Below, in pieces: positions 45,256 through 53,746 of a stretch of 64,000 nucleotides of DNA (its first letter is position 1; each line of letters begins with the position of its first letter). The stretch is from Mycolicibacterium moriokaense. GTDB lineage: Bacteria > Actinomycetota > Actinomycetes > Mycobacteriales > Mycobacteriaceae. The position numbers and the translations under genes were made by a program. The notes under the pieces are model-generated. The model saw nothing but the letters and a program-made list of their open reading frames with translations, did no database searches and had not been told where the DNA came from. The stretch spans positions 1 to 64,000 of the forward strand of contig NZ_QJJU01000007.1 in NCBI RefSeq assembly GCF_003201655.1, given 5' to 3'.

Positions 45256-46095
45256 GTGGCTATCTCCGGCGTCTTTCTTTCCGTGCTCTCAGGATCCAAG
45301 GTGATTGACCCTGCGGCGCGTCGTGCCGCGTTGGCGTCGCCTGAGAAGGCTGCGTTGCGTCGTTGCGAGGTCTATCGCAAGTCGTTCCCGATGACCGAGA
45401 TCGCGCTTCCCGCTTACGCTCTCAGAAACCTAACGGTTGCGAAGTGGGCGCGGGATCAGCGCCTGGCGATCGATCTGCGGACGGGCCAGGAGCTCGCGGT
45501 GGCAATCGCGGCAGGCATCCATCCGGCACGGATGACCGTCCACGCCGATGGCATGACCGATTCGGAGCTGCGTGCCACCGCCAATCTCGAGCCTGGCCGT
45601 CTGGTGGTGAGTTCGATGTCCCAGATCGACCTGCTGGCTACGGCCGTCGGCCGGACGCTTGGCGTGTTTGTGTCCGTGATTGACGTCAATGCGCCGGTCC
45701 TGACGGTGGCGGGTACGAAGAAGTGCGGATTCCGTTTTGACTCAATCGAACTCGATCGTGCCGTCGAGACGGTGCTGGCCGCTAGGCGGTTGAATCTCAT
45801 CGGTCTGCACTGCGACGTCGGCTCGGAAGAGAACGACTTCGTCAGCTACCCGGCCGCGATCGGTCACATGATCACCGAGATGACGCAGATCCGGCGGCGT
45901 GACGGCGTCGTGCTTACCCGGCTGGGTCTCGGCGGTGGCCGTGCGGTGCCGTCCGGCGACTGGGCAATCGAATTGCCCGAACTGGCATGCCAGATCGACG
46001 AGTCGCTCGACGACGCGTGTGCAACGCTGCGGTATCCGCGCCCGCTGGTCGTGCTGTCGCCGGGCTTGGCGATCGTGGAGCACGACGCGGCATGA
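45256..46095 (+). CDS. LysA-like barrel protein without the PLP lysine (1)
   Basis: 279 residues. It aligns with the N-terminal alanine-racemase-type barrel of diaminopimelate decarboxylase: IDLRTGQELAVAIAAGIHPA matches LysA's (L)DV-x-TGGELAVAL, and GLHCDVGSE and LGLGGGRAVP match the GLHxHIGSQ and LGGG phosphate-binding motifs. The PLP lysine motif YA(V)KAN is replaced by YALRNL, so Lys is Arg. The protein ends at the LysA 'EPGRAI' position (LSPGLAIVEHDAA), so the whole C-terminal beta domain with the catalytic Cys and Tyr is absent. It is therefore a pseudoenzyme by sequence. GTG start; the stop overlaps the next gene (ATGA). Confidence 0.85.
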   Translation: MAISGVFLSVLSGSKVIDPAARRAALASPEKAALRRCEVYRKSFPMTEIALPAYALRNLTVAKWARDQRLAIDLRTGQELAVAIAAGIHPARMTVHADGMTDSELRATANLEPGRLVVSSMSQIDLLATAVGRTLGVFVSVIDVNAPVLTVAGTKKCGFRFDSIELDRAVETVLAARRLNLIGLHCDVGSEENDFVSYPAAIGHMITEMTQIRRRDGVVLTRLGLGGGRAVPSGDWAIELPELACQIDESLDDACATLRYPRPLVVLSPGLAIVEHDAA

Positions 46096-46835
46096 TTTTC
46101 CACCCACTTGAGGCAATTGCGGACCGTCGCGTCGATATCGGGTCGCGCCTCGCAACCGATGTCCGGCTCGACGAAGCGATCGCCCTACGCCGTTGTGCCA
46201 TGTACCGCAACGCATTTCGAGGAACAGCCATCGGTTATCCGGCAGAGGCAATCCGACTCGACGCGATAGCCGGCTGGATGCGGCGCGAGCGCGTGACCGT
46301 CGACGTCGCCAGCGCCGACGAACTTGACTGGGCCGTCATTGCGGGAATTCATCCGTCACACATCGTGATGCATGGGCTCGATGAGGCGGCAGGCCTGATT
46401 GCGCTCGGCGTAGGCCGAGTCATTGTCGAGTCCGCCGAACAGATGGCAATGCTGCGTTCATGTGCCACGGGACCGCAAGCGGTTCTCGTAGACGTGACGG
46501 ATGCGTGTCTGGATAGGCCGTTGATGGTGGATCGTCGGGTCCAGTTCCACGGTTTGCACTACCGGGCCGACGGCGCCGACCTCACCGGCGTCGCCGACAT
46601 CATCGTTGTGCTGATCGCTGAGATGGCAGGCATCACCCGGAAATTTGGGGGCGTGCTTTCGAGGTTGAGTGTCGGCGGCGTCGACCTGACAGCCGGAGAG
46701 ATCGACCCGCGCAGTCTGCGCCGGGTGGCCCAGATGATCGACGAGGTCGTGGAAGAGGCGTGCATCCGGTTTCGCTATCCGCGGCCTGCGTTGACACTGT
46801 CGCCGAGTCCCGTCACATTGCTGCCTGCGGCCTAG
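46092..46835 (+). CDS. LysA-like barrel protein without the PLP lysine (2)
   Basis: 247 residues, paralogous to the preceding gene. VDVASADELDWAVIAGIHPSHIVMHG aligns with the LysA barrel, and the PLP motif is GYPAEAI, so Lys is replaced by Glu. GLHYRAD and LSVGGVDL are degenerate versions of the phosphate-binding loops. It also ends at the same point before the C-terminal domain. The start overlaps the upstream stop by 4 bases, implying coupled synthesis and perhaps a heterodimer, since LysA-type enzymes are dimers with shared active sites. No catalytic role can be predicted; a binding or regulatory role is possible. Confidence 0.85.
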   Translation: MIFHPLEAIADRRVDIGSRLATDVRLDEAIALRRCAMYRNAFRGTAIGYPAEAIRLDAIAGWMRRERVTVDVASADELDWAVIAGIHPSHIVMHGLDEAAGLIALGVGRVIVESAEQMAMLRSCATGPQAVLVDVTDACLDRPLMVDRRVQFHGLHYRADGADLTGVADIIVVLIAEMAGITRKFGGVLSRLSVGGVDLTAGEIDPRSLRRVAQMIDEVVEEACIRFRYPRPALTLSPSPVTLLPAA

Positions 46836-46868
46836 GGTGCGTGGGGCCTGTCTCTACCATCAGGCGTG

Positions 46869-46942
46869 GCCCCCATAGCCCAATTGGCAGAGGCAGCGGA
46901 CTTAAAATCCGCACAGTCTGGGTTCGAGTCCCAGTGGGGGCA
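46869..46942 (+). tRNA. tRNA-Leu(UAA) by anticodon, short variable loop
   Basis: 74 bases folding as a clover leaf: acceptor GCCCCCA/TGGGGGC, anticodon stem GCGGA/TCCGC around CTTAAAA (anticodon TAA), T arm CTGGG-TTCGAGT-CCCAG, discriminator A. The variable loop is only ACAGT (5 bases), whereas bacterial tRNA-Leu normally has a long class II arm. CCA is not fully encoded (A then CC then G). Confidence 0.9.
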
Positions 46943-46998
46943 CCGCAGCGGCGTGGGCGGACGCTAGTGCGAGTCGGTTCGAAGACCGTGTTCCTGGT

Positions 46999-47289
46999 CT
47001 AGGTCCCTGGGGCTGCGGTCGGCAGTTGCACGGCTGGAAGGTTGCCGCGCCCTAGCACCGTGGAGTGATGAACTGCAGGCGTGACAACCGCGGGACCCGC
47101 GGGTGCGTCGGCCAGAAACAGTGCGCCGATGCCGAGTCCAGCGGCGGCGATACCCATGACGGCGACCGCCTGTGTGAGGTGGGCACGGATCGATCTTTCC
47201 GGTGCGGTCGCCGGGCGGCTGACGGACGGCAACGAGTACGCCTGTGAGGAGGTGAAATCCCGGACGTTCGGGTGCAGGATGCTGGTCAT
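46999..47289 (-). CDS. Small single-helix membrane/exported protein
   Basis: 96 residues with a cytosolic N-terminus (about 35 residues), one hydrophobic helix (AVAVMGIAAAGLGIGALFLA) and an extracytoplasmic Ala/Pro/Val-rich tail. The ATG follows AAGGAG by 8 bases. Its upstream leader (47339-47458) resembles the leader of the 49888-50193 gene. No family recognised. Confidence 0.65.
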   Translation of the reverse strand: MTSILHPNVRDFTSSQAYSLPSVSRPATAPERSIRAHLTQAVAVMGIAAAGLGIGALFLADAPAGPAVVTPAVHHSTVLGRGNLPAVQLPTAAPGT

Positions 47290-47338
47290 CGCGATGTTCT
47301 CCTTGGCTGGTCGCCGCCCCCGGTTGTGGGTCGCGTTA

Positions 47339-47458
47339 ACGGGAAATGATCCTGTTCAAAGGGGTGCTTCCGTAATCGCCCACAAGCCAGATTCCCCTCC
47401 TGAGAAGGGAGGTTTTCCTATCCATCCGGCAAGCCAACTGGTTCGACCCGCCGCCCGT
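47339..47458 (-). ncRNA. Conserved 5' leader element, copy 1
   Basis: Read on the minus strand, it shares an ordered set of blocks with the element at 50347-50467: GGGTCGAA, GGCTTGCC, GGATAGGAAAACC, GGGCGATTAC, GAAGCACC and GAACAGGATCATTTC. The variable stretch between GGAAAACC and GGGCGAT forms a small CCTCC/GGAGG hairpin here. The conserved 3' block ends 49 bases before the start of the 46999-47289 gene. It behaves like a cis-regulatory RNA; I cannot match it to a known riboswitch class. The rest of 47459-47761 has only the terminator below. Confidence 0.5.
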
Positions 47459-47704
47459 GGGGATCTAGGGGTGGCGGGCCGAGGCGTCGTGCAGTAGATG
47501 AGACGCTGCGGAGGGCCCAATCGGTTCCACCGGTCCGCAGTGGGAGCGAACACCTCTACCAGACCCCGGTGTTGCCGCTGTGGCAAACGCAATGACGAGA
47601 GTTCGGGTTCTCGCCTGCAGTCGCTTCCACTCGGCAGCTTCAGTGCCCGCGTGACTCGTCGTCACCGCTGGGTCGATCTGAGTTTCTTGAGAGTGCTCTA
47701 CGCA

Positions 47705-47742
47705 AATCAGCCCGCCCCCAACGCGATGGGGGCGGGCTGATT
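47705..47742 (-). terminator. Strong 15-bp hairpin downstream of the GNVNG-repeat gene
   Basis: AATCAGCCCGCCCCC pairs perfectly with GGGGGCGGGCTGATT across an 8-base loop, ending about 20 bases after the stop of the minus-strand gene at 47762. It is a probable intrinsic terminator without a long T-run, as is common in mycobacteria. Confidence 0.75.
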
Positions 47743-47761
47743 CCGCTTGTTCCGGGTTCGG

Positions 47762-48094
47762 TCAGTGCAAGCCGAAGAGCCCTCTCAGGATGTTGTTTGT
47801 GTTGTTCACGTTGCCCTGGAGGATCCCGCCCACGCCGTTCACGTTGCCCGTGCCGATCCCGCCCGTGCCGCTGACGTTGCCCGTGCCGATCCCGCCCAGG
47901 CCGTTCACGTTGCCCTGGAGGACCGTGCCCACCTGATTGACTGTCCCGCCGAGGACGTTCCCGACGTCTCCGAGAGCGTCGGCAAACGCAATTGCACTGG
48001 GTGCGGCAAACAGCAGCGCCCCTGAGGCCATGACGGTGCCTGCGAGTTTGCCGAGGGTGATGCCGCCCTTGGCTGATGTCCGATGCATGCCCAT
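47762..48094 (-). CDS. Secreted Gly/Asn repeat protein
   Basis: 110 residues. A signal peptide (GKLAGTVMASGALLFAAPSAIAFA) is followed by a short linker and tandem repeats of about 10 residues, consensus GNVNG-x-GGI-(G/L)-(T/Q), repeated four to five times, ending NNTNNILRGLFGLH. The repeat is also visible in DNA at 47820-47930. ATG 48094 follows AAGGAG by 6 bases; longer in-frame extensions have no binding site. It resembles, on a small scale, the Asn/Gly-rich repeats of PPE-MPTR proteins but lacks a PE or PPE domain. Function unknown. Confidence 0.75.
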   Translation of the reverse strand: MGMHRTSAKGGITLGKLAGTVMASGALLFAAPSAIAFADALGDVGNVLGGTVNQVGTVLQGNVNGLGGIGTGNVSGTGGIGTGNVNGVGGILQGNVNNTNNILRGLFGLH

Positions 48095-48799
48095 GATTCT
48101 CCTTCGGTTTGGTAGGAGTCCCCCGAGTCCCCTGTGAGGTTCTTCTATTTGCCCGATGCTAGCACTGAGACCGCGCCTAGCAAAGTACCGTTGTGTCCCA
48201 ATATTGGGAATATACTGCCTATTGACTGAGGATGTGTTTGTTCGGCGATCATTGTCATTACTGACATAACAGTTGCCCAGACATACGTGATCGTATAGCC
48301 AGGTCGGATCGCCCACGACCTCATACGCCAGCGCCTACCATCCGGGACGCGTCCATTCCTCGTTAGCGGTTGAGCGGTGGACGCGGGCCGTAATGGACCC
48401 ATTGGCCGCTGGCTCGCAAACGATTGGGTCAAACCGGCTGGCCTCGCCGCTACCGCGAATGCGAACAGAAGCGGGCGCGTTGGGCCGGCACGCGGCCGTG
48501 TCGGCGCCGAAACGCTGGTGGAGAACTTCTACCACGTGGAGTTCAGCGAAGGTCTGACCGTCAGAACAATCAGGGTTCGCCGCGGTTGCGGATCCCCGAT
48601 TCGGCCGCTTGATATCGCGGCGGCGATGACGCGGGTGCCGCCACTCGCTAGCGGCGTTGCCAATTACGCATCCTCCAGACGCCTTTCCATGCGTTGATTA
48701 CGCTCCGGCAACAGATTGGACATCGCTGGTTTCGATCGGCCATTCCACGTCGCCCGTCAAGTAACTTGCTCACATAGCAAACTTGGTAGGGAGGTCGAG
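48095..48799. other. 705-bp region without a confident gene
   Basis: It is lower in GC than its surroundings near 48160-48300. A plus-strand frame of 106 codons at 48377-48697 (ends SRRLSMR) has no homolog I recognise and no good binding site. The region probably carries promoters for both flanking genes. Confidence 0.45.
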
Positions 48800-49183
48800 T
48801 TGACGGTGATCTATTCTCGGGACTGTTCACGAGGTCTAACTGCTTGGATACTCGTCCTCACAGCTATCGTCTGCTGTGCGTTCGCAGGTATGCCGACTGC
48901 GTCCGCCACGAACAGGACCGTTCTCGTGACCACTGGGAGCGGCAACCTCAACGTGCGGGCCCAGCCGTCCACCAGCGCGCAGTTGCTAGGCACGATTCGC
49001 AACGGTACGAAGATCGTCATCACCTGCTTCGTTCACGGTCAGGTGTTCGTCGGGGGACCCTTCGGTGGCTCGTCCGACATCTGGAATAAGCGTGAGGGCG
49101 CCGGGTACGTCACCGACAGGATGCTCGACACGGGGTCGGATGAACCCGTCGTTCCACCGTGCCCCGCCGCCGACGCGCGCTGA
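48800..49183 (+). CDS. Secreted SH3-like (SH3b) domain protein
   Basis: About 127 residues. A signal peptide (GLTAWILVLTAIVCCAFAGMPTASA) is followed by a bacterial SH3 fold: GNLNVRAQPSTSAQLLGTIRNGTKIVITCFVHGQ ... WNKREGAGYVTDRMLDTG. Two Cys residues flank the core. Such domains bind cell-wall peptides. The TTG at 48800 lies 5 bases after GGGAGG; the in-frame GTG at 48806 is the alternative. The 3' half is overlapped in antisense by the extended end of the minus-strand gene at 48986-49510. Confidence 0.75.
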   Translation: MTVIYSRDCSRGLTAWILVLTAIVCCAFAGMPTASATNRTVLVTTGSGNLNVRAQPSTSAQLLGTIRNGTKIVITCFVHGQVFVGGPFGGSSDIWNKREGAGYVTDRMLDTGSDEPVVPPCPAADAR

Positions 49184-49510
49184 GCAGCTGTTCCGAGCAG
49201 TTCGCTTCCGATTGCAGGACGGTCGGCCGCTAGGGGTCAGCAGTTCGTCGGGCAAGTCGTCGACCTGCGCGCTCGCGGGCCGTCGACTACGTCTCGTCCG
49301 ATGTCGAGTTGCCTCCATGACAAGCACGAGTATCGCCATCTGCGCGGCGCCCAAGACCACAAGAGGCCAAGCGACGCCGGCCGCGACAGTCAGCGGTATC
49401 GCATATCGCCGGGGTCGGACCGGCTCGTTCAACTTGCCGATGAGGACCGCCACGCCAATCGTGGTGATGACCCAGCCGATCAGGTATCCGAACAGCAATG
49501 TGAATGTCAC
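48986..49510 (-). CDS. Small membrane protein with antisense-overlapping C-terminal extension
   Basis: The first about 95 residues (TLLFGYLIGWVITTIGVAVLIGKLNEPVRPRRYAIPLTVAAGVAWPLVVLGAAQMAI) are clearly paralogous to the protein at 49888-50193, including EPVRP and WPLVVLGAAQM. The paralog stops after LDDLLDEWLNAAQV, whereas this frame continues past VDDLPDELLTPSGR for about 80 more codons, the last 198 bases lying antisense to the SH3-domain gene. The extension is probably not conserved and may reflect loss of the ancestral stop. GTG start with GGAGAG upstream; it overlaps the TGA of the broken gene at 49507-49758. Confidence 0.6.
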   Translation of the reverse strand: MTFTLLFGYLIGWVITTIGVAVLIGKLNEPVRPRRYAIPLTVAAGVAWPLVVLGAAQMAILVLVMEATRHRTRRSRRPASAQVDDLPDELLTPSGRPSCNRKRTARNSCSARVGGGARWNDGFIRPRVEHPVGDVPGALTLIPDVGRATEGSPDEHLTVNEAGDDDLRTVANRA

Positions 49511-49758
49511 AGCGTCTCTCCTCGGATCGGCATCGCTTCTGACGCGTCGCCGCCAATCGCGTTGGCGCCGAGGGTCAATGCGAAATGCGAAGTTCGGGTA
49601 CGTGTAATCGGCGTGGGCCGGTGAGGCAGCTGCGAGCCACGCGGCGACGGCGTTGACAGCGGCGAGCACTATCACCGCCACGATGCGACGACGTCGACAG
49701 CGGCGAGCACTATCACCGCCACGATGCGACGACGTCGTCGCGAGTTGTAAGAGGCCAC
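49507..49758 (-). pseudogene. Small secreted-protein gene broken by two tandem microduplications
   Basis: From GTG 49758 (AAGGGA upstream) the frame gives ASYNSRRRRRIVAVIVLAAV, a typical export signal. A perfect 41-bp tandem duplication (49655-49736) then shifts the frame into a stop. In the next frame the signal continues as NAVAAWLAAASPAHADYTYPN. A 7-bp tandem duplication (TTCGCAT twice on the minus strand, near 49586-49599) shifts again, into FALTLGANAIGGDASEAMP and a TGA overlapping the next gene's GTG. Removing both (48 bp together) restores one 67-codon frame coupled to the downstream gene. Confidence 0.65.
49655..49736. repeat. Perfect 41-bp tandem duplication
   Basis: 49655-49695 and 49696-49736 are identical (begin GACAGCGGCGAGC, end CGACGACGTC). 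41 is not a multiple of 3, so the duplication frameshifts the gene it lies in. Confidence 0.95.
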
Positions 49759-49887
49759 TGAGTGTTCCCTTGTTCCTGTTACGGCTTGAATGAGTCGCGT
49801 TCACAGGTAAGGGGCACGAGCTCTGTCGAACGGGACAGTTTTTCGAAAGTCGGAAGCCCTTGCTTCGACGAGTAGATACGCGGGTAG

Positions 49888-50193
49888 TTACACCTGCGCT
49901 GCGTTCAGCCACTCGTCGAGTAAGTCGTCGAGCTCGTTGTCGGCGAACGCGCGAGCGCGCTTGCGGATCGAACGGCCATTCCAGCTTCGAGAGGCGTCCG
50001 TCGCCAACGCGACAGTCGCCATCTGGGCGGCACCCAGGACGACGAGAGGCCATGCGATGCCGGCCACGACGGCAAGGAGTATCGGATTCGACTGAGGCCG
50101 GACCGGATCCTGCAGCTTGCGGACGGCGAGTGCCAGGCCGACGGAGGTTGCGGCCCAGCCGAGCAGGTAGCTGTACAGAACGGTGTGGATCAC
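49888..50193 (-). CDS. Small membrane protein, intact paralog
   Basis: 101 residues from GTG 50193 (AAGGAG 8 bases upstream). Two to three membrane helices include YSYLLGWAATSVGLALAV and LLAVVAGIAWPLVVLGAAQM, with PVRPQSN between them and an acidic tail (DNELDDLLDEWLNAAQV). It is the complete counterpart of the gene at 48986-49510. An upstream in-frame ATG at 50256 would add 21 residues. The leader element at 50347-50467 lies upstream. Function unknown. Confidence 0.72.
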   Translation of the reverse strand: MIHTVLYSYLLGWAATSVGLALAVRKLQDPVRPQSNPILLAVVAGIAWPLVVLGAAQMATVALATDASRSWNGRSIRKRARAFADNELDDLLDEWLNAAQV

Positions 50194-50346
50194 TGTTGCG
50201 CTCCTTAGGTTGGCGGGCGTCTCGTCTGTGCCAGGCCAATTGGCCCGTTGATACACAGCCTGCGACTAGCGCCTTGGCGGATTCTTGGGGATTCCCCGTC
50301 GCGCAGGCCGTGCGTAACAAGGGAAAGGTGCCGCGATCAACTGCTA

Positions 50347-50467
50347 GGAGAAATGGTCCTGTTCACCCGTGCTTCGCTGTAATAGCCCAGACGCCAGCCT
50401 TTCTAGTCCGGGGGTCAGGATTTCCTACCCGCCAGGTAAGCAAAGATTCGGCCCACCACCCCTTTAG
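50347..50467 (-). ncRNA. Conserved 5' leader element, copy 2
   Basis: The minus strand carries GGGCCGAATC, GCTTACC, GGGTAGGAAATCC, GGGCTATTAC, GAAGCAC and GAACAGGACCATTTC in the same order as copy 1. The central segment differs in sequence but can also pair locally (TACC/GGTA). It lies upstream of the 49888-50193 gene. Outside the element the gap 50194-50554 shows nothing assignable. Confidence 0.5.
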
Positions 50468-50479
50468 GACGTTGCGTGA

Positions 50480-51550
<1,071 letters not shown>

Positions 51551-52333
51551 CTAGCCGAAGTGCGTCTGCGGACGCTCGAGCCGTACGCCGTCCACGCTGA
51601 TGTCGAGCTTCTCGTTGTAGAACGCGACCATGCCCGTGATCGCCGCGACGGAAGGCAGCGGGTAGTGATACGTCCACGCGAGGTCCGGCTCGAGGGTGTC
51701 GCCCGCCCGCACGGACCAGTATCCGGTTGTCACACCCTTGTAGGGACACAGTGTCTCGGTGCTGGACGGCTCCAGGTGTTCGAAGGCAACATCGGTCCTG
51801 TCGATGTAATACCGTGTTGGCAAACCAGTTTCGAACAGCAGCACGGGACTGTGAGTGTCGGCCAGCACGACGCCGTCTAGTTCGACGGTGACGTGGCGGT
51901 GCGACCGCAGCGCGTCGACCCGAACGTACGGATTGCGGGGATGGCCCCAGATCGGCTCGTCCTCCTCGAACCAGTTCAGGTGATCCCACTCGAAGCGCAC
52001 CAGTCCAGCGACGGGGCCGTCACCATCGTCGAACACCCGCGCGGCCGCCTCGTATGTCTGCCCATCCGCGACCAACGAAAACGTCCGCGACGGGCCGAAC
52101 TGAACCTTCTGTGCGTGACCCTCGTCGCGCAGGAGCTCGGCCCGGACGTCCGCGAGCGGAATGTAGTACTGCGGGTAGTACGGCACCTCCCACACATAGC
52201 GCGCCGAGGTCGTGTCGAAGACCAACTCGTGGCCGACGAAGCCCCTGACCCGCCGCGGCGCCGGTTCGACTCGTCCGCGGGCCGCCGCCATCTGGGGATA
52301 GTCGGGTGCCGGTTGCTGGGATGTGGTGCTCAT
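51551..52333 (-). CDS. DUF427 double-domain protein
   Basis: 260 residues with two DUF427 beta-barrel repeats. The first is near 30-120 (RRVRGFVGHELVFDTTSARYVWEVPYYPQYYIPLADV) and the second near 150-250 (VTVELDGVVLADTHSPVLLFETGLPTRYYIDRTDV ... CPYKGVTTGYWSVRAG). The CPYKG-type segment is diagnostic. The family is widespread, cytosolic and uncharacterised. It ends one base after the antigen 85 stop on the opposite strand. Confidence 0.85.
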   Translation of the reverse strand: MSTTSQQPAPDYPQMAAARGRVEPAPRRVRGFVGHELVFDTTSARYVWEVPYYPQYYIPLADVRAELLRDEGHAQKVQFGPSRTFSLVADGQTYEAAARVFDDGDGPVAGLVRFEWDHLNWFEEDEPIWGHPRNPYVRVDALRSHRHVTVELDGVVLADTHSPVLLFETGLPTRYYIDRTDVAFEHLEPSSTETLCPYKGVTTGYWSVRAGDTLEPDLAWTYHYPLPSVAAITGMVAFYNEKLDISVDGVRLERPQTHFG

Positions 52334-52367
52334 GCGTCCATCATCGCGGTCGGCCTACAGTGAATGC

Positions 52368-52553
52368 ATGCGTATAGCCCTCATCATCGTTGGCGTAGTT
52401 GTGGCGTTGTTCGGGGCACTGTGGGCTCTGCAGGGCTTCGGTGTCGTGGGCGGCAGCCCGATGAGCAACACCACCACCTGGTCCATCATCGGTCCGATCG
52501 TCGCGTTGATCGGCATCGGCATCGCGGTCGGCGGGGCGCGCCGCAAGTCTTAG
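52368..52553 (+). CDS. Small two-helix membrane protein
   Basis: 61 residues: MRIALIIVGVVVALFGALWA forms helix one, TTWSIIGPIVALIGIGIAVGGA helix two, and the end is RRKS. This pattern is common in actinobacterial small membrane proteins. It is divergent from the DUF427 gene by 34 bases. No function known. Confidence 0.7.
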   Translation: MRIALIIVGVVVALFGALWALQGFGVVGGSPMSNTTTWSIIGPIVALIGIGIAVGGARRKS

Positions 52554-52692
52554 CCTGCGACGGTTCGCGCAGATCGCGGCTTATCGCTAAAGCGCGACGG
52601 TAACGCCATAGGGCCACGCCGCGCCACGTTGCTCGATCGTTGTGCTGCCAATTCCGTTACTGCTGAACGTGATTCGGCGTAGCGTCGGTTGC

Positions 52693-53709
52693 ATGGCAGT
52701 TGTCTTGAGGCCCGGCGACAGCAACGATCTTGTCCGGCTGCTGCAGGCCCGGCTGAACCGTGACTATCCGCTGTACTCCAACCTGGTCGTCGACGGCATC
52801 TACGGGCCGCGCACCACCGCCGTGGTCCGAGAATTCCAGCGCCGAGCCGGGCTTGTCGTCGACGGCATCGCAGGCCCCCAGACGCTTGGCCGGCTCGGGC
52901 TGAACTTCGACCAGCCCCCGCCGCTGCCCACCGATCGGCCGTTCTTCTACTGCGCATCCGGCACCTGGGCGACGCCGTTTCAGGGGCCGCCGTTCGACGT
53001 CGGCTGGCGCGTCGAACAGATGGGTGTGGTCCGCAACCAGCCGGTCGGGTACCCGGCCGCCGGATTCCTGTACCCGAACCCGTTCCTGAGCTACAACGAG
53101 TCCGTCGCCCAGGGTGTCGCCGAACTGATGCGGCTGATCCTGATGAACGCCGGGCAGTTCTACCTATGCGGCTACAGCCAGGGCGCGGAGGTGGTCGTGC
53201 GCACGCTGCGGCTGATGCTGCCCGGTCAGCCGCTTGCACACCGCGCTGGCGACGTGCTCAAGGTGATCACCTTCGGCAGCCCTTGCCGCGCGCCCGGCCC
53301 GACGCTGCTCGGCAACAACCCGCCGGGAGCCGGAATCTCCGGTATCTACACGCCAGAGCAATTCCGGCCGCGCACATACGATTTCGTCTTGAACGGCGAC
53401 ATGTACGCGACTACCACCGACGACACCCTGCTGCACCTCGGCTACGAGGCGCTCACTCCGCTGGAGCTCGACCTGCCGTTCGCGCTGAAGATCTTCACCC
53501 TTATCCAGAGCAACGAATTCCTTGCCCTGCTCAACCTCGCCAACACACCGGAGACCATCGCGAAGCTGATCAGGACGTCGATCGTCGTCGGCGACTTCCT
53601 CATCCGCAATCCCCACATCCACTACAACGACTGGCCCGACTTCAACGGAGTCACCGCCGTCGACCGCGCGGTGCAGATCGTCGCGACCGGCTCGACAGGC
53701 GGCCCGTAA
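52693..53709 (+). CDS. LysB-like mycolylarabinogalactan esterase with peptidoglycan-binding domain
   Basis: 338 residues from ATG 52693. Residues 5-70 are a peptidoglycan-binding domain type 1 (LRPGDSNDLVRLLQARLN ... VVDGIYGPRTTAVVREFQRRAGLVVDGIAGPQT). From about 80 an alpha/beta-hydrolase has nucleophile Ser162 in GYSQG and a His near HIHYNDW. This is the layout of mycobacteriophage Lysin B, which hydrolyses the mycolate-arabinogalactan bond. There is no signal peptide, so export would need another route. No other phage genes are nearby, so it is a chromosomal homolog, either host-derived or domesticated. Confidence 0.85.
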   Translation: MAVVLRPGDSNDLVRLLQARLNRDYPLYSNLVVDGIYGPRTTAVVREFQRRAGLVVDGIAGPQTLGRLGLNFDQPPPLPTDRPFFYCASGTWATPFQGPPFDVGWRVEQMGVVRNQPVGYPAAGFLYPNPFLSYNESVAQGVAELMRLILMNAGQFYLCGYSQGAEVVVRTLRLMLPGQPLAHRAGDVLKVITFGSPCRAPGPTLLGNNPPGAGISGIYTPEQFRPRTYDFVLNGDMYATTTDDTLLHLGYEALTPLELDLPFALKIFTLIQSNEFLALLNLANTPETIAKLIRTSIVVGDFLIRNPHIHYNDWPDFNGVTAVDRAVQIVATGSTGGP

Positions 53710-53746
53710 CCGGCGGCCTTCACTTGTCTCGCCAGATCATTGAGCG

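Noticed and set aside
45987..46091. Upstream in-frame extension of the second LysA-like gene
   Set aside because: It lies wholly inside the first LysA-like gene; the ATG overlapping the upstream stop is the natural coupled start.
47339..47458. c-di-AMP (ydaO) riboswitch as identity of the two leader elements
   Set aside because: The GCCGAATC-like block in copy 2 matches one ydaO segment, but the diagnostic GGAACC, GGTGAATC and GTCAGCTAAC blocks are absent.
47820..47930. CRISPR-like or other non-coding repeat array
   Set aside because: The repeats are in frame and encode the GNVNG decapeptides; no spacers or cas genes.
48377..48697. A 106-codon plus-strand ORF
   Set aside because: No ribosome binding site, no family resemblance and composition like random high-GC frames.
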